Shown here piece after piece: positions 36,975 to 45,754 of a DNA stretch of 64,000 nt; positions within the stretch are counted from its first letter, which is position 1, and each line of letters starts with the position of its first letter. Below the pieces are notes generated by a model, which was given only the letters and a program-made list of their open reading frames with translations, searched no databases and was not told the DNA's origin. The position numbers were made by a program, and so were the translations under genes. Source of the DNA: Pseudorhizobium tarimense (GTDB taxonomy: Bacteria > Pseudomonadota > Alphaproteobacteria > Rhizobiales > Rhizobiaceae); assembly GCF_022968135.1 (NCBI RefSeq), contig NZ_JALJRA010000001.1:310001-374000 (forward strand), given 5' to 3'.

Positions 36975-37886
36975 ATGCTCACTCGGGCTGCGACGCACGA
37001 GGCGGACGAATTCTCGAGGGCGGCCGTGGTCGAGCTGGCGCCAGCGAAGATCAACCTTGCGCTGCACGTAGTGGGGCAACGTCCGGACGGATATCATCTA
37101 CTGGAGAGCGTCGTAACCTTCGCCGATATCGGCGATCGTTTGGCGCTCTCTCCATCAGCGGAGGACAGTTTCGGCCTCTCCGGGCCGTTTTCTGCATCGC
37201 TTCGCGCCGACGCGGGCAATCTCGTCGTGCGTGCACGGGAGATGTTGCGCAGCTGGCTGCAAGAACACGGGCAGGATGCGCCACCGGTCGCGATCCATCT
37301 TGAAAAAAACCTGCCGGTGGCTTCCGGGATCGGCGGCGGATCTGCGGATGCCGCGGCGGTATTGAAGGGGCTAGCCCAGCTTTGGGACGACAAGATCACG
37401 GACCGCGAGATGGCGGCATTGGCGCTTGCACTGGGTGCGGACGTGCCTATGTGTTTTGCCGGAATACCATCGCTCGCGCGCGGCATCGGCGAGGATCTCC
37501 TGCCGCTCCCCGACCTGCCCAGCCTGCACCTGGTGTTGGGCAATCCGCTCCGCAGCGTCTCGACGCCGGAGATCTTCGCGAGGCTTGCCTGCAAGCAAAA
37601 CCCGCCGATCGGCAACATAAGCGGCGACGGCTGGATTAGCCTGTTGCCTCACCTGCGCAACGACCTTCAAGCGCCAGCCAGTGCGCTGGTTCCAGAGATC
37701 GGGGATCTCTCTGAACTCATCGCTGGTGAAGGGGCCCTACTGACCCGCATGTCCGGTTCCGGCGCCACCTGCTTCGGCATCTTTTCGTCCAGAGGGGCTG
37801 CAGACGAGGCTGCAGAGCGCCTGAGAGCGCTGCGGCCGAACTGGTACTTCCAGCCGACGACAACAATTTCCGGAGCGCCAGCATGA
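36975..37886 (+). CDS. ispE: 4-diphosphocytidyl-2-C-methyl-D-erythritol kinase
   Basis: A 303-residue GHMP kinase of the MEP pathway, phosphorylating CDP-ME. Visible motifs are ELAPAKINLALHVVGQRPDG (about 20-39) and the ATP loop LPVASGIGGGSADAAAVL (about 112-129), and a C-terminal MSGSGATCFGIF. The ATG lies 5 bp after the TPR gene and the stop overlaps moaB by ATGA, so all three genes are probably co-transcribed. dxs, an earlier enzyme of the same pathway, is at 2.4 kb. Confidence 0.96.
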   Translation: MLTRAATHEADEFSRAAVVELAPAKINLALHVVGQRPDGYHLLESVVTFADIGDRLALSPSAEDSFGLSGPFSASLRADAGNLVVRAREMLRSWLQEHGQDAPPVAIHLEKNLPVASGIGGGSADAAAVLKGLAQLWDDKITDREMAALALALGADVPMCFAGIPSLARGIGEDLLPLPDLPSLHLVLGNPLRSVSTPEIFARLACKQNPPIGNISGDGWISLLPHLRNDLQAPASALVPEIGDLSELIAGEGALLTRMSGSGATCFGIFSSRGAADEAAERLRALRPNWYFQPTTTISGAPA

Positions 37887-38431
37887 GCCGCATCGACGAA
37901 AGCCGCCCGTTCATTCCCGTCGGCATCGCAGTGCTAACCGTGTCCGACACGCGATCCCTTGACACCGACAAGTCAGGTGACACCCTGGTGAGCAGGCTGA
38001 CGGAGGCAGGGCACAGATTGGCGGCGCGCGCCATCGTAGCAGACGACAAGGACCAGATCGCCGCGCAGGTGAGGGACTGGACAGAGGATCCCAAGATCGA
38101 CGTAGTGATAACCACGGGCGGCACCGGCTTTACCGGCCGCGATGTTACCCCCGAGGCCCTGGAGCCGCTGTTCGAGAAGCGGATGGACGGCTTCTCCGAG
38201 GTCTTCCATCGCATTTCCTACGACAAGATCGGCACCTCAACGATCCAGTCGCGGGCGACGGGCGGGGTCGCAAACGCCACCTTCATCTTCGTGCTTCCCG
38301 GCTCTCCCGGCGCCTGCAAGGATGCCTGGGATGGCATCCTCGCCGCCCAGCTCGACTACCGGCACATGCCCTGCAACTTCATCGAGATCATGCCGCGCCT
38401 CGACGAGCATCTGCGCCGCAGCGGCAGCTAG
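37883..38431 (+). CDS. moaB: Molybdenum cofactor biosynthesis protein B
   Basis: A 182-residue MoaB/MogA-fold protein binding molybdopterin; it is linked to adenylylation of molybdopterin before molybdate insertion. It shows VLTVSDTRSLDTDKSGD, ITTGGTGFTGRDVTPEALEP (near 75-95) and a C-terminal NFIEIMPRLDEHLRRSGS. The start overlaps ispE (37883-37886) and the stop shares CTAG with the convergent glycosyltransferase gene. Other moa genes are not near. Confidence 0.95.
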   Translation: MSRIDESRPFIPVGIAVLTVSDTRSLDTDKSGDTLVSRLTEAGHRLAARAIVADDKDQIAAQVRDWTEDPKIDVVITTGGTGFTGRDVTPEALEPLFEKRMDGFSEVFHRISYDKIGTSTIQSRATGGVANATFIFVLPGSPGACKDAWDGILAAQLDYRHMPCNFIEIMPRLDEHLRRSGS

Positions 38432-38970
38432 CGTGCCGGAATAGAGACGGCAGCCTTCGCTGCCCGGGCCGGCACCAGTTCGCTGCGCAGGGTGGCCAGC
38501 TTCAGCCGGCTGACGAGGGCATGCAGGTTCATGCCCGGCTGAACCGAAGCCAAGGCCTGCCGCTTCTGCAATAGCAAGCCATGTTCCAGCGGCGGAGCGC
38601 CCGACAAGATTCGCCGCAGCAGGGGCCGACGGTACCGCCGGACTAGAGAGAAGCGGGCGGGCTCTGTCGCTGTTGCAAGATATTCCAGGACTTCGTCGAC
38701 CCAACCCTGCTGCAGGCGTGCGCCCGCCTCGAGGAGCAGGAGCCACTCTCCGCGCACCGTCCGCAGCACATCCTGGAGCTCCCAATCCGTGTGGAAGCGG
38801 CAGCCTGCTGCATCCGCAACCCGTGCAGACCCGTCCTTCGAGCCATGATCGAGAATCACAACGTCTGCGATGAGACCTTCCACAGCCGCTGAAACCAGTA
38901 CAGACAGAGTCTGTGCCAGCTCGGCCTCGTCATCGCGGGTTTCCATGAGAACCGTCAGCATTCCCAACAT
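38428..38970 (-). CDS. Small glycosyltransferase family 2-like protein
   Basis: A 180-residue protein beginning MLGMLTVLMETRDDEAELAQTL with VVILDHGSKDGSARVAD near 40-55, the pattern of a short GT-A nucleotide-binding core. The classical DxD and the acceptor half of full-length enzymes seem to be missing or degenerate (LLLEAGARLQQGW at about 76-88 replaces the usual LDAD). It is roughly half the usual GT2 length, so it may be a specialised or inactive form. The start at 38970 or at the ATG three codons later are both possible. Stop shared with moaB. Confidence 0.65.
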   Translation of the reverse strand: MLGMLTVLMETRDDEAELAQTLSVLVSAAVEGLIADVVILDHGSKDGSARVADAAGCRFHTDWELQDVLRTVRGEWLLLLEAGARLQQGWVDEVLEYLATATEPARFSLVRRYRRPLLRRILSGAPPLEHGLLLQKRQALASVQPGMNLHALVSRLKLATLRSELVPARAAKAAVSIPAR

Positions 38971-39094
38971 CTATCCTATCGCAGGCGCAATTTCCACAGG
39001 GGCACACCATGCAGTTTGTTCTTGCATTGTTCTCTTCCCTGCCCTATCTGTATCTGCGTAGTCGAGAGGGACGAACCCTCTCTCGGAGCCTCAC

Positions 39095-40252
39095 ATGAAC
39101 GAGCTGACCCATTTGCGGCAGGCTGCTTTCGCGCCTGCTCATACGGCTGATATTGCCGATGCGCTGGTGAATTCGTCAGGCCTGCGGATCGAGGTGGATC
39201 GCCGACGCGGCCGTGGTGCAGGATTGAACCCTAGCGGACGTTTTGAGGAGGAGCGGCGCGAGAACTTCGACGACGGCTGGCAGACACTTGAGGAATTGGC
39301 GCCTTTTTCGACCGAAGTGCAGGTCGAGAAGCCGCGGACCGCGATTACCCGCAACGAGTCGCCGGATATCTCGTTCGACCGGTCGATCAATCCCTATCGC
39401 GGCTGCGAGCACGGCTGCATCTACTGCTTTGCGCGCCCGACCCACAGCTTCATGGGCCTTTCCCCGGGACTGGACTTCGAGGCAAAGCTGTTTGCCAAGC
39501 CGGACGTGCCGAAGCTGCTGCAGCGCGAGCTTAGTCGACCAGACTACAAGGTGCGAGCGATCGCGATCGGCACAAACACCGACCCCTATCAGCCGATTGA
39601 GCGCGAGTGGCGCATCATGCGGCAAATCCTGGAAGTTTTGCAGAAGGCGAACCATCCGGTCGCGATTGTGACCAAGTCGGCGCTGATCACCCGCGACATC
39701 GATATCCTGGCCGACATGGCGTCCAAAGGACTTGCCAAGGTCGGGATCTCGGTCACCACGCTGGACCGCAAGCTGGCGCGGACGATGGAGCCACGGGCAT
39801 CGACGCCGACGAAGCGTCTTGAGGCGATCAAGGCGCTCACAGAGGCTGGCATCCCGACAGCTGTCATGGCAGCGCCGGTGATCCCCGCGCTCAATGACCA
39901 CGAGATTGAACGGATCCTTGAGGCCGGGCACGCAGCAGGAGCCAGAGAGGCAAGCTACGTGCTGCTTCGGCTGCCACTTGAGGTAAGTCCGATCTTTCGT
40001 GACTGGCTGCTGCGCAATTATCCGGACCGCTACAGGCACGTCATGTCCCTGGTGCGCTCCATGCGCGGCGGCAAGGACTACGACGCCGACTTCACCAAGC
40101 GCATGAAGGGCTCCGGCCCCTATGCCTGGCAGATCGGCCGGCGCTTCGAGATGGCGACGAAACGGCTCGGCATGGGCCGGCGCGGGCTGCCACTCCGCGA
40201 CGACCTGTTCGTGCGGCCGGACGGCGGCGGCATCCAGTTGTCGCTGCTCTAG
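39095..40252 (+). CDS. PA0069 family radical SAM protein
   Basis: A 385-residue radical SAM enzyme of the PA0069 group. The iron-sulfur motif is YRGCEHGCIYCFARPTHSF (about 101-119), a CxxxCxxC site. AIGTNTDPYQPIEREWRIM and VTKSALITRDIDIL are typical of the family (related to spore photoproduct lyase-like proteins). The substrate is unknown. The gene is separated by 168 bp of non-coding DNA from rnhB, which follows on the same strand. Confidence 0.9.
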   Translation: MNELTHLRQAAFAPAHTADIADALVNSSGLRIEVDRRRGRGAGLNPSGRFEEERRENFDDGWQTLEELAPFSTEVQVEKPRTAITRNESPDISFDRSINPYRGCEHGCIYCFARPTHSFMGLSPGLDFEAKLFAKPDVPKLLQRELSRPDYKVRAIAIGTNTDPYQPIEREWRIMRQILEVLQKANHPVAIVTKSALITRDIDILADMASKGLAKVGISVTTLDRKLARTMEPRASTPTKRLEAIKALTEAGIPTAVMAAPVIPALNDHEIERILEAGHAAGAREASYVLLRLPLEVSPIFRDWLLRNYPDRYRHVMSLVRSMRGGKDYDADFTKRMKGSGPYAWQIGRRFEMATKRLGMGRRGLPLRDDLFVRPDGGGIQLSLL

Positions 40253-40420
40253 TCGATCACGATTTGCCGGGGCGATGATCGCCGCGGCGGATTTCGGCGC
40301 GGACGCCGCCTCCGTCCGCCGCCGGAAATGACCCGGCCCCGCCTCCCGTGGCGGGACAGTGTGCCGCATCACACTGAGCCGGGCTTGCAGGAGATCGGGT
40401 GGGCGTGCGAGTCTGCCGCC

Positions 40421-41086
40421 ATGTTGTCTCGCACGTCCCCCGATTCTCCGCTCCTCTTCGAGGAGGTCCCGCTTGTTCCGGACTTCAGCCTTGAACGCGT
40501 GGCGCGCAAAGCAGGCCATTGGCCAGTTGCCGGTACGGATGAGGCTGGTCGGGGACCGCTCGCGGGACCTGTCGTGGCCGCCGCCGTCATTCTCGACCCG
40601 GAGAACATTCCGGAGGGCCTCCACGATTCCAAGCAATTGAGCGCCGCTCAGCGCGAGAGCCTGTTCGAGGTGATCATGGCGACTGCCGATGTCTCCATCG
40701 CCGCATCCGGTCCCCGGCACATCGACGATCGCAATATCCTGAGGGCGAGCCTAGACGCGATGCGCCGTGCCGTCGCCGGACTTGCCATCAGCCCCGCCTA
40801 TGTTCTGGCCGACGGACGCGACGTGCCACAGGGTCTCTGCTGCCCCGGCAAGGCGGTCATCAAGGGCGATTCCCGGTCCGTCTCGATCGCCGCTGCCTCC
40901 ATCATCGCCAAGGTAACCCGCGACCGCATGATGACGCGCGCTCATTCCGTCTTTCCGCTTTACGGCTTCAACAGCCATGCCGGCTACGCCACCCCGCAGC
41001 ATCGAGCGGGTATCGAGGCGCATGGTCCCTGCATCCTCCACCGCATGAGCTTTCGCCCGCTGCGGAAGAATGAGTCGGCTGAATAG
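40421..41086 (+). CDS. rnhB: Ribonuclease HII
   Basis: A 221-residue endonuclease cutting RNA in RNA-DNA hybrids and removing single ribonucleotides from DNA. It has [20 protein letters not shown] (with the catalytic Asp-Glu), [10 protein letters not shown] and [20 protein letters not shown], and ends [11 protein letters not shown] 40421 was chosen to match recalled rhizobial N-termini (SPLLF at 9-13); an ATG 31 codons upstream gives an Arg/Pro-rich extension. The stop is followed within 50 bp by a decayed IS3 element. ccrM, which I recall as a usual neighbour of rnhB in alphaproteobacteria, is not present here. Confidence 0.94.
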   Translation: MLSRTSPDSPLLFEEVPLVPDFSLERVARKAGHWPVAGTDEAGRGPLAGPVVAAAVILDPENIPEGLHDSKQLSAAQRESLFEVIMATADVSIAASGPRHIDDRNILRASLDAMRRAVAGLAISPAYVLADGRDVPQGLCCPGKAVIKGDSRSVSIAAASIIAKVTRDRMMTRAHSVFPLYGFNSHAGYATPQHRAGIEAHGPCILHRMSFRPLRKNESAE

Positions 41087-41132
41087 CGCATCCAGCAGAG
41101 AATGCAGCAATGAAAAAGCCCCCGGTGCATCG

Positions 41133-41156
41133 TGAACTGACCCCCGAAAGTTGGAC
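41133..41156 (+). repeat. Left terminal inverted repeat of the IS3 remnant
   Basis: Twenty-four bases matching the right end (41593-41616, reversed) except at three positions. Starts TGAACTGACC, typical for IS150-like ends. Confidence 0.88.
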
Positions 41157-41178
41157 ATCAACCCCCGGGGGGGTTTGC

Positions 41179-41589
41179 ATGTCCAAATACAACGCGCGTT
41201 CAAATGTTGTGTCGTGGGATTTCATCAAAACAGCGAGCGTGGTAGCTGGCAGGTGGCTGCGCGAACGGCATCGATCGTTCGACGGCGCGCAAATGGGTAG
41301 CGAACTATGCGGCCCATGGTTTGGCTGGATCGGAGAAGAAAGTCAGCCACTATGACGCGAGCCTCAAGGTATCGGTTCTGCGTCGGATGTGGAAGGATGG
41401 AACGGAGAGCTTCTTTGCCATCTCAAATTGGGGTTATTCCACCCGAAAAAATTTGCCAGCGTTCAAGCTCTGCAAACGGCGATCACTGACTACATCCACT
41501 AATACAACGATCACCGCATCAAAATGAAACTCAAAGGGCTGAGCCCTGTACAGTACAGGACTCAGCCCTTCAATTTGACCAGCCTTTAG
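41179..41589 (+). pseudogene. IS3-family transposase remnant (orfA-orfB)
   Basis: Translation begins at ATG 41179 (MSKYNARS, an OrfA-like start), is thrown out of frame within 60 bp, resumes as an OrfA helix-turn-helix (IDRSTARKWVANY near 41269-41310) and then jumps into the last 30 codons of OrfB (to TAG 41587-41589) with an internal stop before YNDHR. So at least two frameshifts, one stop and a large deletion remove the DDE catalytic core. The protein cannot be active. Confidence 0.85.
41534..41570. terminator. Long hairpin inside the OrfB remnant
   Basis: AAGGGCTGAGCCCTGTA (41534-41550) pairs with TACAGGACTCAGCCCTT (41554-41570) over a CAG loop, 17 pairs with one mismatch (G-U on the minus strand). 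It is part of the transposase coding sequence but lies downstream of atpF and could now stop minus-strand transcripts; TTTGAGTTTCATTTT follows on that strand. Confidence 0.5.
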
Positions 41590-41592
41590 ACC

Positions 41593-41616
41593 GTCCAACT
41601 CTCGGGAGTTAGTTCA
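41593..41616 (+). repeat. Right terminal inverted repeat of the IS3 remnant
   Basis: Twenty-four bases, reverse complement of the left end with three mismatches; the outer end reads TGAACTAACTCCCGA on the minus strand. Confidence 0.88.
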
Positions 41617-41659
41617 AAACGGGGCGGGCTTCTCGCAATTAGCTCTGCCTTGCCGGCTC

Positions 41660-42145
41660 TCAGTTCAGGCGCGATTGCACCTTGCCGAGAGAGTCTTTGA
41701 ACAGGGCTTCCTGTGTCCCGGCGTCGGCTTTCCTGGCGATGACCTTCCCGGCCGCGGCAATGGCGAGGTCGACGGCAGCGGAGCGAACGGCCGCAACTGC
41801 GTCGGCTTCCGCCTGCTTGATCTTCTGCTCCGAAAGGGCGTTGCGGCGGGCAACGAATTCTTCCGTCTTCTGCTTTGCCTCTTCCGTCAGCATGGCTGCT
41901 TCCCGCTCAGCGGCGGCAACGATCTCGGCGGCTTCGGCTTCGGCTTCCTTGCGCTTGCGCTGATACTCGGCCAGCAGCTGCTGAGCCTCCTCGCGCAGGC
42001 GCTTGGCTTCCGCAAGCTCATTGCGGATGTTGTCGGCGCGCTCGTCCAGCGACTTGCTGATCATGCCCGGCACCTTGAGGTAAACAAGCAAGACAAAGAA
42101 CAGGATGAGGCCAACGAGGGCGAAGAATGTTGCATCGAGCGCCAT
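41660..42145 (-). CDS. atpF: F0 ATP synthase subunit b
   Basis: A 161-residue peripheral-stalk subunit. One N-terminal membrane helix (ATFFALVGLILFFVLLVYL, 5-23) is followed by a long Ala/Glu/Lys/Arg coiled coil (about 30-135). In alphaproteobacteria the stalk is a b/b' heterodimer; the b' gene lies 3 bp upstream. Last gene of the F0 operon; the IS3 remnant starts 44 bp after its stop and seems to have split its terminator. Confidence 0.95.
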   Translation of the reverse strand: MALDATFFALVGLILFFVLLVYLKVPGMISKSLDERADNIRNELAEAKRLREEAQQLLAEYQRKRKEAEAEAAEIVAAAEREAAMLTEEAKQKTEEFVARRNALSEQKIKQAEADAVAAVRSAAVDLAIAAAGKVIARKADAGTQEALFKDSLGKVQSRLN

Positions 42146-42148
42146 GGA

Positions 42149-42775
42149 TCAGGCCTCCTTCGGAGATGACGCGGCGATTGCCGCCTTGATGTCGTCTGCG
42201 CTTGCCTTGGCACCGATCAGCTGATCGACGATGGCAGCGGCAGTCTCCTCGGCGATCGTGCCGACCTGGGCGAACGCCTGCGACTTGATCTCGCCGATGC
42301 GCGCTTCGGCAGTCGCCAGTTTCTGAGCCAACTCAGTCTCGATAGCCGCTCGATCCGTGGCTGCCTTGGACTTGGCAGCCTCACGAGCCGTTTCACCGAT
42401 CACGTTTGCTTTGGAGCGGGCCTCGGCGAGTTCCTTCTCGTAGGTTTCGACGGCCGCATCGGCTTCCGCCTTGAGCCGGGACGCTTCGTCGAGATCCTGA
42501 GCGATGCGGTCATGACGCTGCTCGAGGATGCCGCCGACGCGGGGAACGAGAACCTTCTGCATCAGCAGATAGAAAAGACCAAAGGTGATGACCAGCCACA
42601 ACAGCTGCGACGGATACGTCGAAGCATCGAAGGGCGGGAAAGGCCCGGTGGCATGGGCGCCCTCATGGGCAACACCGGTTTCCGTGTGCACGACGCCCGC
42701 AGGCGCGGCGCCCGGCGCTTCATGCGTCTCAGTGGCTTCCGGCGCGGTCTGCGCAAATGCCGAAGTCACGAACAT
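42149..42775 (-). CDS. atpF2: F0 ATP synthase subunit b' (atpG/atpF2 type)
   Basis: A 208-residue stalk subunit. The N-terminal 55 residues are Ala/Pro/His-rich, then a membrane helix ([20 protein letters not shown], about 55-74) and a coiled coil (about 85-180). The start was put at 42775 ([10 protein letters not shown]), which leaves a good 5-base spacing to GGAGG and matches recalled rhizobial b' N-termini; ATG 42778 and GTG 42781 are alternatives directly upstream. AFAQT looks like a cleavable signal end. Confidence 0.93.
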   Translation of the reverse strand: MFVTSAFAQTAPEATETHEAPGAAPAGVVHTETGVAHEGAHATGPFPPFDASTYPSQLLWLVITFGLFYLLMQKVLVPRVGGILEQRHDRIAQDLDEASRLKAEADAAVETYEKELAEARSKANVIGETAREAAKSKAATDRAAIETELAQKLATAEARIGEIKSQAFAQVGTIAEETAAAIVDQLIGAKASADDIKAAIAASSPKEA

Positions 42776-42857
42776 CATCACCTCCAGGTGGGGTACTAAA
42801 TGCGAAGGATCACGGTACGCCGTTCAGGCGACCGTGATCCGTAGCCCGAAGCCGTGA

Positions 42858-43085
42858 TCAGACGGCGAACAGGAGAAGGAGAGCAACGAGCAGCGAGAAG
42901 ATGCCCAGAGCTTCCGTAACGGCGAAGCCGAATACCAGACGGCCGAACTGGCTGTCAGCGGCAGACGGGTTGCGCAGGGCGCCCGACAGGTAGTTGCCGA
43001 AGATGTTGCCGAGGCCGAGAGCCGTACCGGCCATACCAAAGCAAGCCAGACCTGCACCGATGAACTTTGCTGCTTCCGCTTCCAT
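42858..43085 (-). CDS. atpE: F0 ATP synthase subunit c
   Basis: A 75-residue two-helix proteolipid of the rotor ring. Helix 1 (about 8-32) carries the glycine motif [13 protein letters not shown], the polar loop is RNPSAADSQ, and helix 2 (about 50-74) has the proton-carrying Glu58 ([10 protein letters not shown]). Na+-binding residues beside it are not evident, so it is a proton ring. Position in the operon is between atpB and b'. Confidence 0.97.
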   Translation of the reverse strand: MEAEAAKFIGAGLACFGMAGTALGLGNIFGNYLSGALRNPSAADSQFGRLVFGFAVTEALGIFSLLVALLLLFAV

Positions 43086-43153
43086 GTAAGAACTCCTTGA
43101 ATGGGTTGTTGCGGCTGATGACTGACGCCTCAGGACGCCAATGTGGTTATTCC

Positions 43154-43906
43154 TTAGTGCCCACCGGGGTGGACCGCGTCATTGAGGTACATGCATGTCA
43201 GTACCGCGAAGACATAGGCCTGCAGGAAGGCGACGAGGAATTCGAGACCCGTCAGAGCGACGGTCATGATGAGAGGCAGGATCGCGCCGCCGATGCCGAG
43301 CGCACCCAGCGCACCGAGCGAGGCGACGAAGCCCGAGAAGACCTTCAGCGTGATGTGACCCGCCAGCATGTTGGCGAAAAGACGCACGGACAGCGAGATC
43401 GGACGGGACAAGAAGGAGATGATCTCGATCGCAACCACCAGCGGCAGCAGAACGCCAGGCACGCCGCTCGGCACGAAGACGTTCAGGAAGTGGAACCCGT
43501 GCTTGTAGAACCCGTAAACGAGGACCGTTCCGATGACGAACAGAGCCAGCGCGAAGGTGACGATGATCTGGCTGGTGACGGTGAAGAAGTAGGGGAACAT
43601 GCCGAGCAGGTTCGCCGTGAGGACGAACATGAACAGCGTGAAGACCATGGGGAAGAACTTCATGCCCGAACTGCCAGCACCTTCGCGCAGCATTCCGGCA
43701 ATGAATTCGTAAGACATTTCCGCCACGGACTGCGCACGGCCGGGGATCAGCCCGCGCTGAGAGGTTGCGAAATACAGAAAACCAGCAGCACAGGCGACCG
43801 TTGCCACCATGAAAAGCGAGGCATTGGTGAAGGAAAAATCCATCCCGCCGATTTCGATCGGGACGATCTTGCTGATCTGGAACTGATGGGTCGGATCGTT
43901 AGCCAC
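43154..43906 (-). CDS. atpB: F0 ATP synthase subunit a
   Basis: A 250-residue membrane subunit forming the proton half-channels. The essential arginine lies in [15 protein letters not shown], and the family start ...[20 protein letters not shown] and the C-terminal [20 protein letters not shown] are present. Five to six helices. Second gene of the atpI-atpB-atpE-b'-b operon. Confidence 0.97.
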   Translation of the reverse strand: MANDPTHQFQISKIVPIEIGGMDFSFTNASLFMVATVACAAGFLYFATSQRGLIPGRAQSVAEMSYEFIAGMLREGAGSSGMKFFPMVFTLFMFVLTANLLGMFPYFFTVTSQIIVTFALALFVIGTVLVYGFYKHGFHFLNVFVPSGVPGVLLPLVVAIEIISFLSRPISLSVRLFANMLAGHITLKVFSGFVASLGALGALGIGGAILPLIMTVALTGLEFLVAFLQAYVFAVLTCMYLNDAVHPGGH

Positions 43907-43959
43907 CGTCTACCTTCTTTCTACCTTCGCTCGCCTGCCATAGACCGCCAGTCGGCAAC

Positions 43960-44313
43960 CTATCGCGTCGGCCCTTTGTCCTGCTTGCTGCCAAGGCCGG
44001 GCGGCGTCGCCACCACTCCTACAGCACGCATCACGTTCAATACACCGGCAGCAAAACCCAGCAGGAGGAGTATCACCAGCCCCCAAGGCCCTGTACCGGC
44101 AAAACGGTCGAGAAGATAGCCGAGCATAGCACCAACGGCGATCGCGGCGATGAACTCCGAAGAGATCTTCAGACCGAGAGCCATTCCTCGACGGCTTTCC
44201 TCGCTCTGCGCGTCCCGCTTCGCCTCGGCCGCTTCATCCGCATCCACTTCCGCCAGTTCGGCGGCCAGACGCTTTCGACGCTGCTCCAGACTCTCGTCCC
44301 GGTCCCCCGTCAT
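43960..44313 (-). CDS. atpI: F0F1 ATP synthase assembly protein I
   Basis: A 117-residue protein of the AtpI/AtpZ group. The N-terminal 45 residues are charged (RRKRLAAELAEVDADEAAEA), then two membrane helices (about 48-68 and 75-95, LGLKISSEFIAAIAVGAMLG and GLVILLLLGFAAGVLN). AtpI proteins help assemble the c-ring. First gene of the F0 operon behind the promoter at 44430-44458. The F1 genes (atpHAGDC) are not in this window, as is common in the group. Confidence 0.92.
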   Translation of the reverse strand: MTGDRDESLEQRRKRLAAELAEVDADEAAEAKRDAQSEESRRGMALGLKISSEFIAAIAVGAMLGYLLDRFAGTGPWGLVILLLLGFAAGVLNVMRAVGVVATPPGLGSKQDKGPTR

Positions 44314-44429
44314 TCGCCAACACCCTTGCTGATCTCATCGTATCCACGGCCTCGAGGCCACGAGATCCGTCCGAAACATCCTGACAGCGAGGGATTTCGC
44401 GCCTTCCGGCCCGTTTTCAAGTCGGGCGC

Positions 44430-44458
44430 AACATAGTTTTGAGCGCCTGCATAGTCAA
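44430..44458 (-). promoter_or_regulatory. Promoter of the F0 ATP synthase operon
   Basis: On the minus strand TTGACT (plus 44453-44458), a 17-nt spacer and TATGTT (plus 44430-44435) form a good housekeeping promoter about 115 bp upstream of the atpI start. The long leader has no obvious structure. Confidence 0.6.
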
Positions 44459-44575
44459 GGCATACCAAAGCACTGCACAGCGGCAATATTTTTATTTGTT
44501 TTCAATGCCTTGGGCGCTCTCTATACATCCGCGACGAAACGCGCATGGGAATCTGTTGCCTCAGATGTCCCCAAG

Positions 44576-45754
44576 TCAGCTCCAGCCGCCGCCATAGGTG
44601 CGGTAGAAGACGTGCAGGCCGATGCGCCCGACCTTCTTCATCGTACGTGCCCAGCCGGGCCGCACATAGACGGCGTGGTAGTGGGTGGAGGAGCCAACTT
44701 CCTTCAGCCAGATCTTACCGGCCGTCACCGCCATGGCGACCTCGCGGGCCATCTTCCAGTGGTATTCTGAGCGGATGCGATCTCGGATGTTGTCGCAGGC
44801 GAAGGAGAACTGGCAGCGGTTGCGCCAGTCCTTGTTCTGGTAGACGACATCACAAATGCTGTTGGGGTAGGCCGGGTTGCGCACCCTATTAAGGATCACC
44901 TGAGCAACTGCCGCCTGGCCGCGTGCCGATTCTCCCCTCGCCTCGAAATAGATGCCGGATGCCAGGCACTGCTGCTCACGCGCAGAGAAGGCTTCGGCCG
45001 GTAGCGGCTTGGCGGCCCAGGCATGGTCGTCCGGGGCGATCGGCGGGATGAAGCGGCCAACCTCTGGTTTTTGCAGGATAGCATCGAAGGGCGACTGGCG
45101 GGCAAAGTCCGGCTCCGGCGGCGCATAGGCGGTCGCCAGCACATCGGCGCGCTCGTTGGTCACAAGGCTGGCGATCATCGGCGAGACACCCGGCGCCGGT
45201 CGCTCGTCCTTGCGGAAATAGAACTCGGCAAGTTCGATCTGCTTTGCAGCCTTTCCGAGCCGAGCGAAGGCGGTGAGTTCCTCCTTCGTTTCCAGCGGCA
45301 GGGTGAGCGCGCTGGTGCGCTGGAGGACCGAGCCGGCGGTGAAGGATTTCGGCGGCTGCATCGGCTCTACCGCAACGATGCGCCCTCTCTTCGACTTGCG
45401 GTTTACCCGGTCTTCATCCGGCGTTGATTCGCCCGTGGGCGCTCCGGCGGCGAACGCGATCTTGCGTCCATCGGGCAAGGCCAGGCCGGCGTCCCCCGGC
45501 AGGAGCCGTTCCATGTCCGGGAAAGCGAGCTCTGAGGAATGGATGGATCCGGCCGGAGACTGGGTGAGGACGACGCGCCACCTGTTGCTTGCATCGAGGC
45601 CTGACAGGAGGTCGGAGAGATCACCATGCGCGGCGATGGAAGGGAAGCCCAGCCAGCAAGCGAGGCCGAAGACGGTGGGAGCAATCCATGCATCCACACG
45701 AACGCGAGACTTGAGACTCAAGACGCCAATCGAACGCAAAACCGGAAACTCCAA
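44576..45754 (-). CDS. Cell wall hydrolase, SleB-like (Hydrolase_2)
   Basis: A 392-residue protein with an N-terminal hydrophobic helix (WIAPTVFGLACWLGFPSIAA, about 23-42), a long variable region, and a C-terminal SleB-type lytic transglycosylase domain (about 260-392): AREQQCLASGIYFEARGES with the catalytic Glu, GQAAVAQVILNRVRNPAYPN, SICDVVYQN and FSFACDNIRDR. Probably a periplasmic peptidoglycan hydrolase. The start 45754 gives a signal-like N-terminus. Between it and mrp are 131 bp of non-coding DNA. Confidence 0.88.
   Translation of the reverse strand: MEFPVLRSIGVLSLKSRVRVDAWIAPTVFGLACWLGFPSIAAHGDLSDLLSGLDASNRWRVVLTQSPAGSIHSSELAFPDMERLLPGDAGLALPDGRKIAFAAGAPTGESTPDEDRVNRKSKRGRIVAVEPMQPPKSFTAGSVLQRTSALTLPLETKEELTAFARLGKAAKQIELAEFYFRKDERPAPGVSPMIASLVTNERADVLATAYAPPEPDFARQSPFDAILQKPEVGRFIPPIAPDDHAWAAKPLPAEAFSAREQQCLASGIYFEARGESARGQAAVAQVILNRVRNPAYPNSICDVVYQNKDWRNRCQFSFACDNIRDRIRSEYHWKMAREVAMAVTAGKIWLKEVGSSTHYHAVYVRPGWARTMKKVGRIGLHVFYRTYGGGWS

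Larger units (their letters stand above)
41133..41616 (+). mobile_element. Decayed IS3-family (IS150-like) insertion sequence
   Basis: A 484-bp remnant with 24-bp imperfect terminal inverted repeats, TGAACTGACCCCCGAAAGTT.. at 41133-41156 and its partner at 41593-41616 (three mismatches). Inside are pieces of an IS3 OrfA (RSTARKWVANYAAHGLAG, SHYDASLKVSVLRRMWKDG) and the extreme C-terminus of OrfB (YNDHRIKMKLKGLSPVQY). The middle, over half of a usual 1.2-1.5 kb element, is gone. No 3- or 4-bp target duplication is seen (TCG left, AAA right). Confidence 0.88.

Noticed and set aside
39176..40720. 514-codon minus-strand frame across the radical SAM and rnhB genes
   Set aside because: Spans two real genes and the gap between them, typical of high-GC antisense frames.
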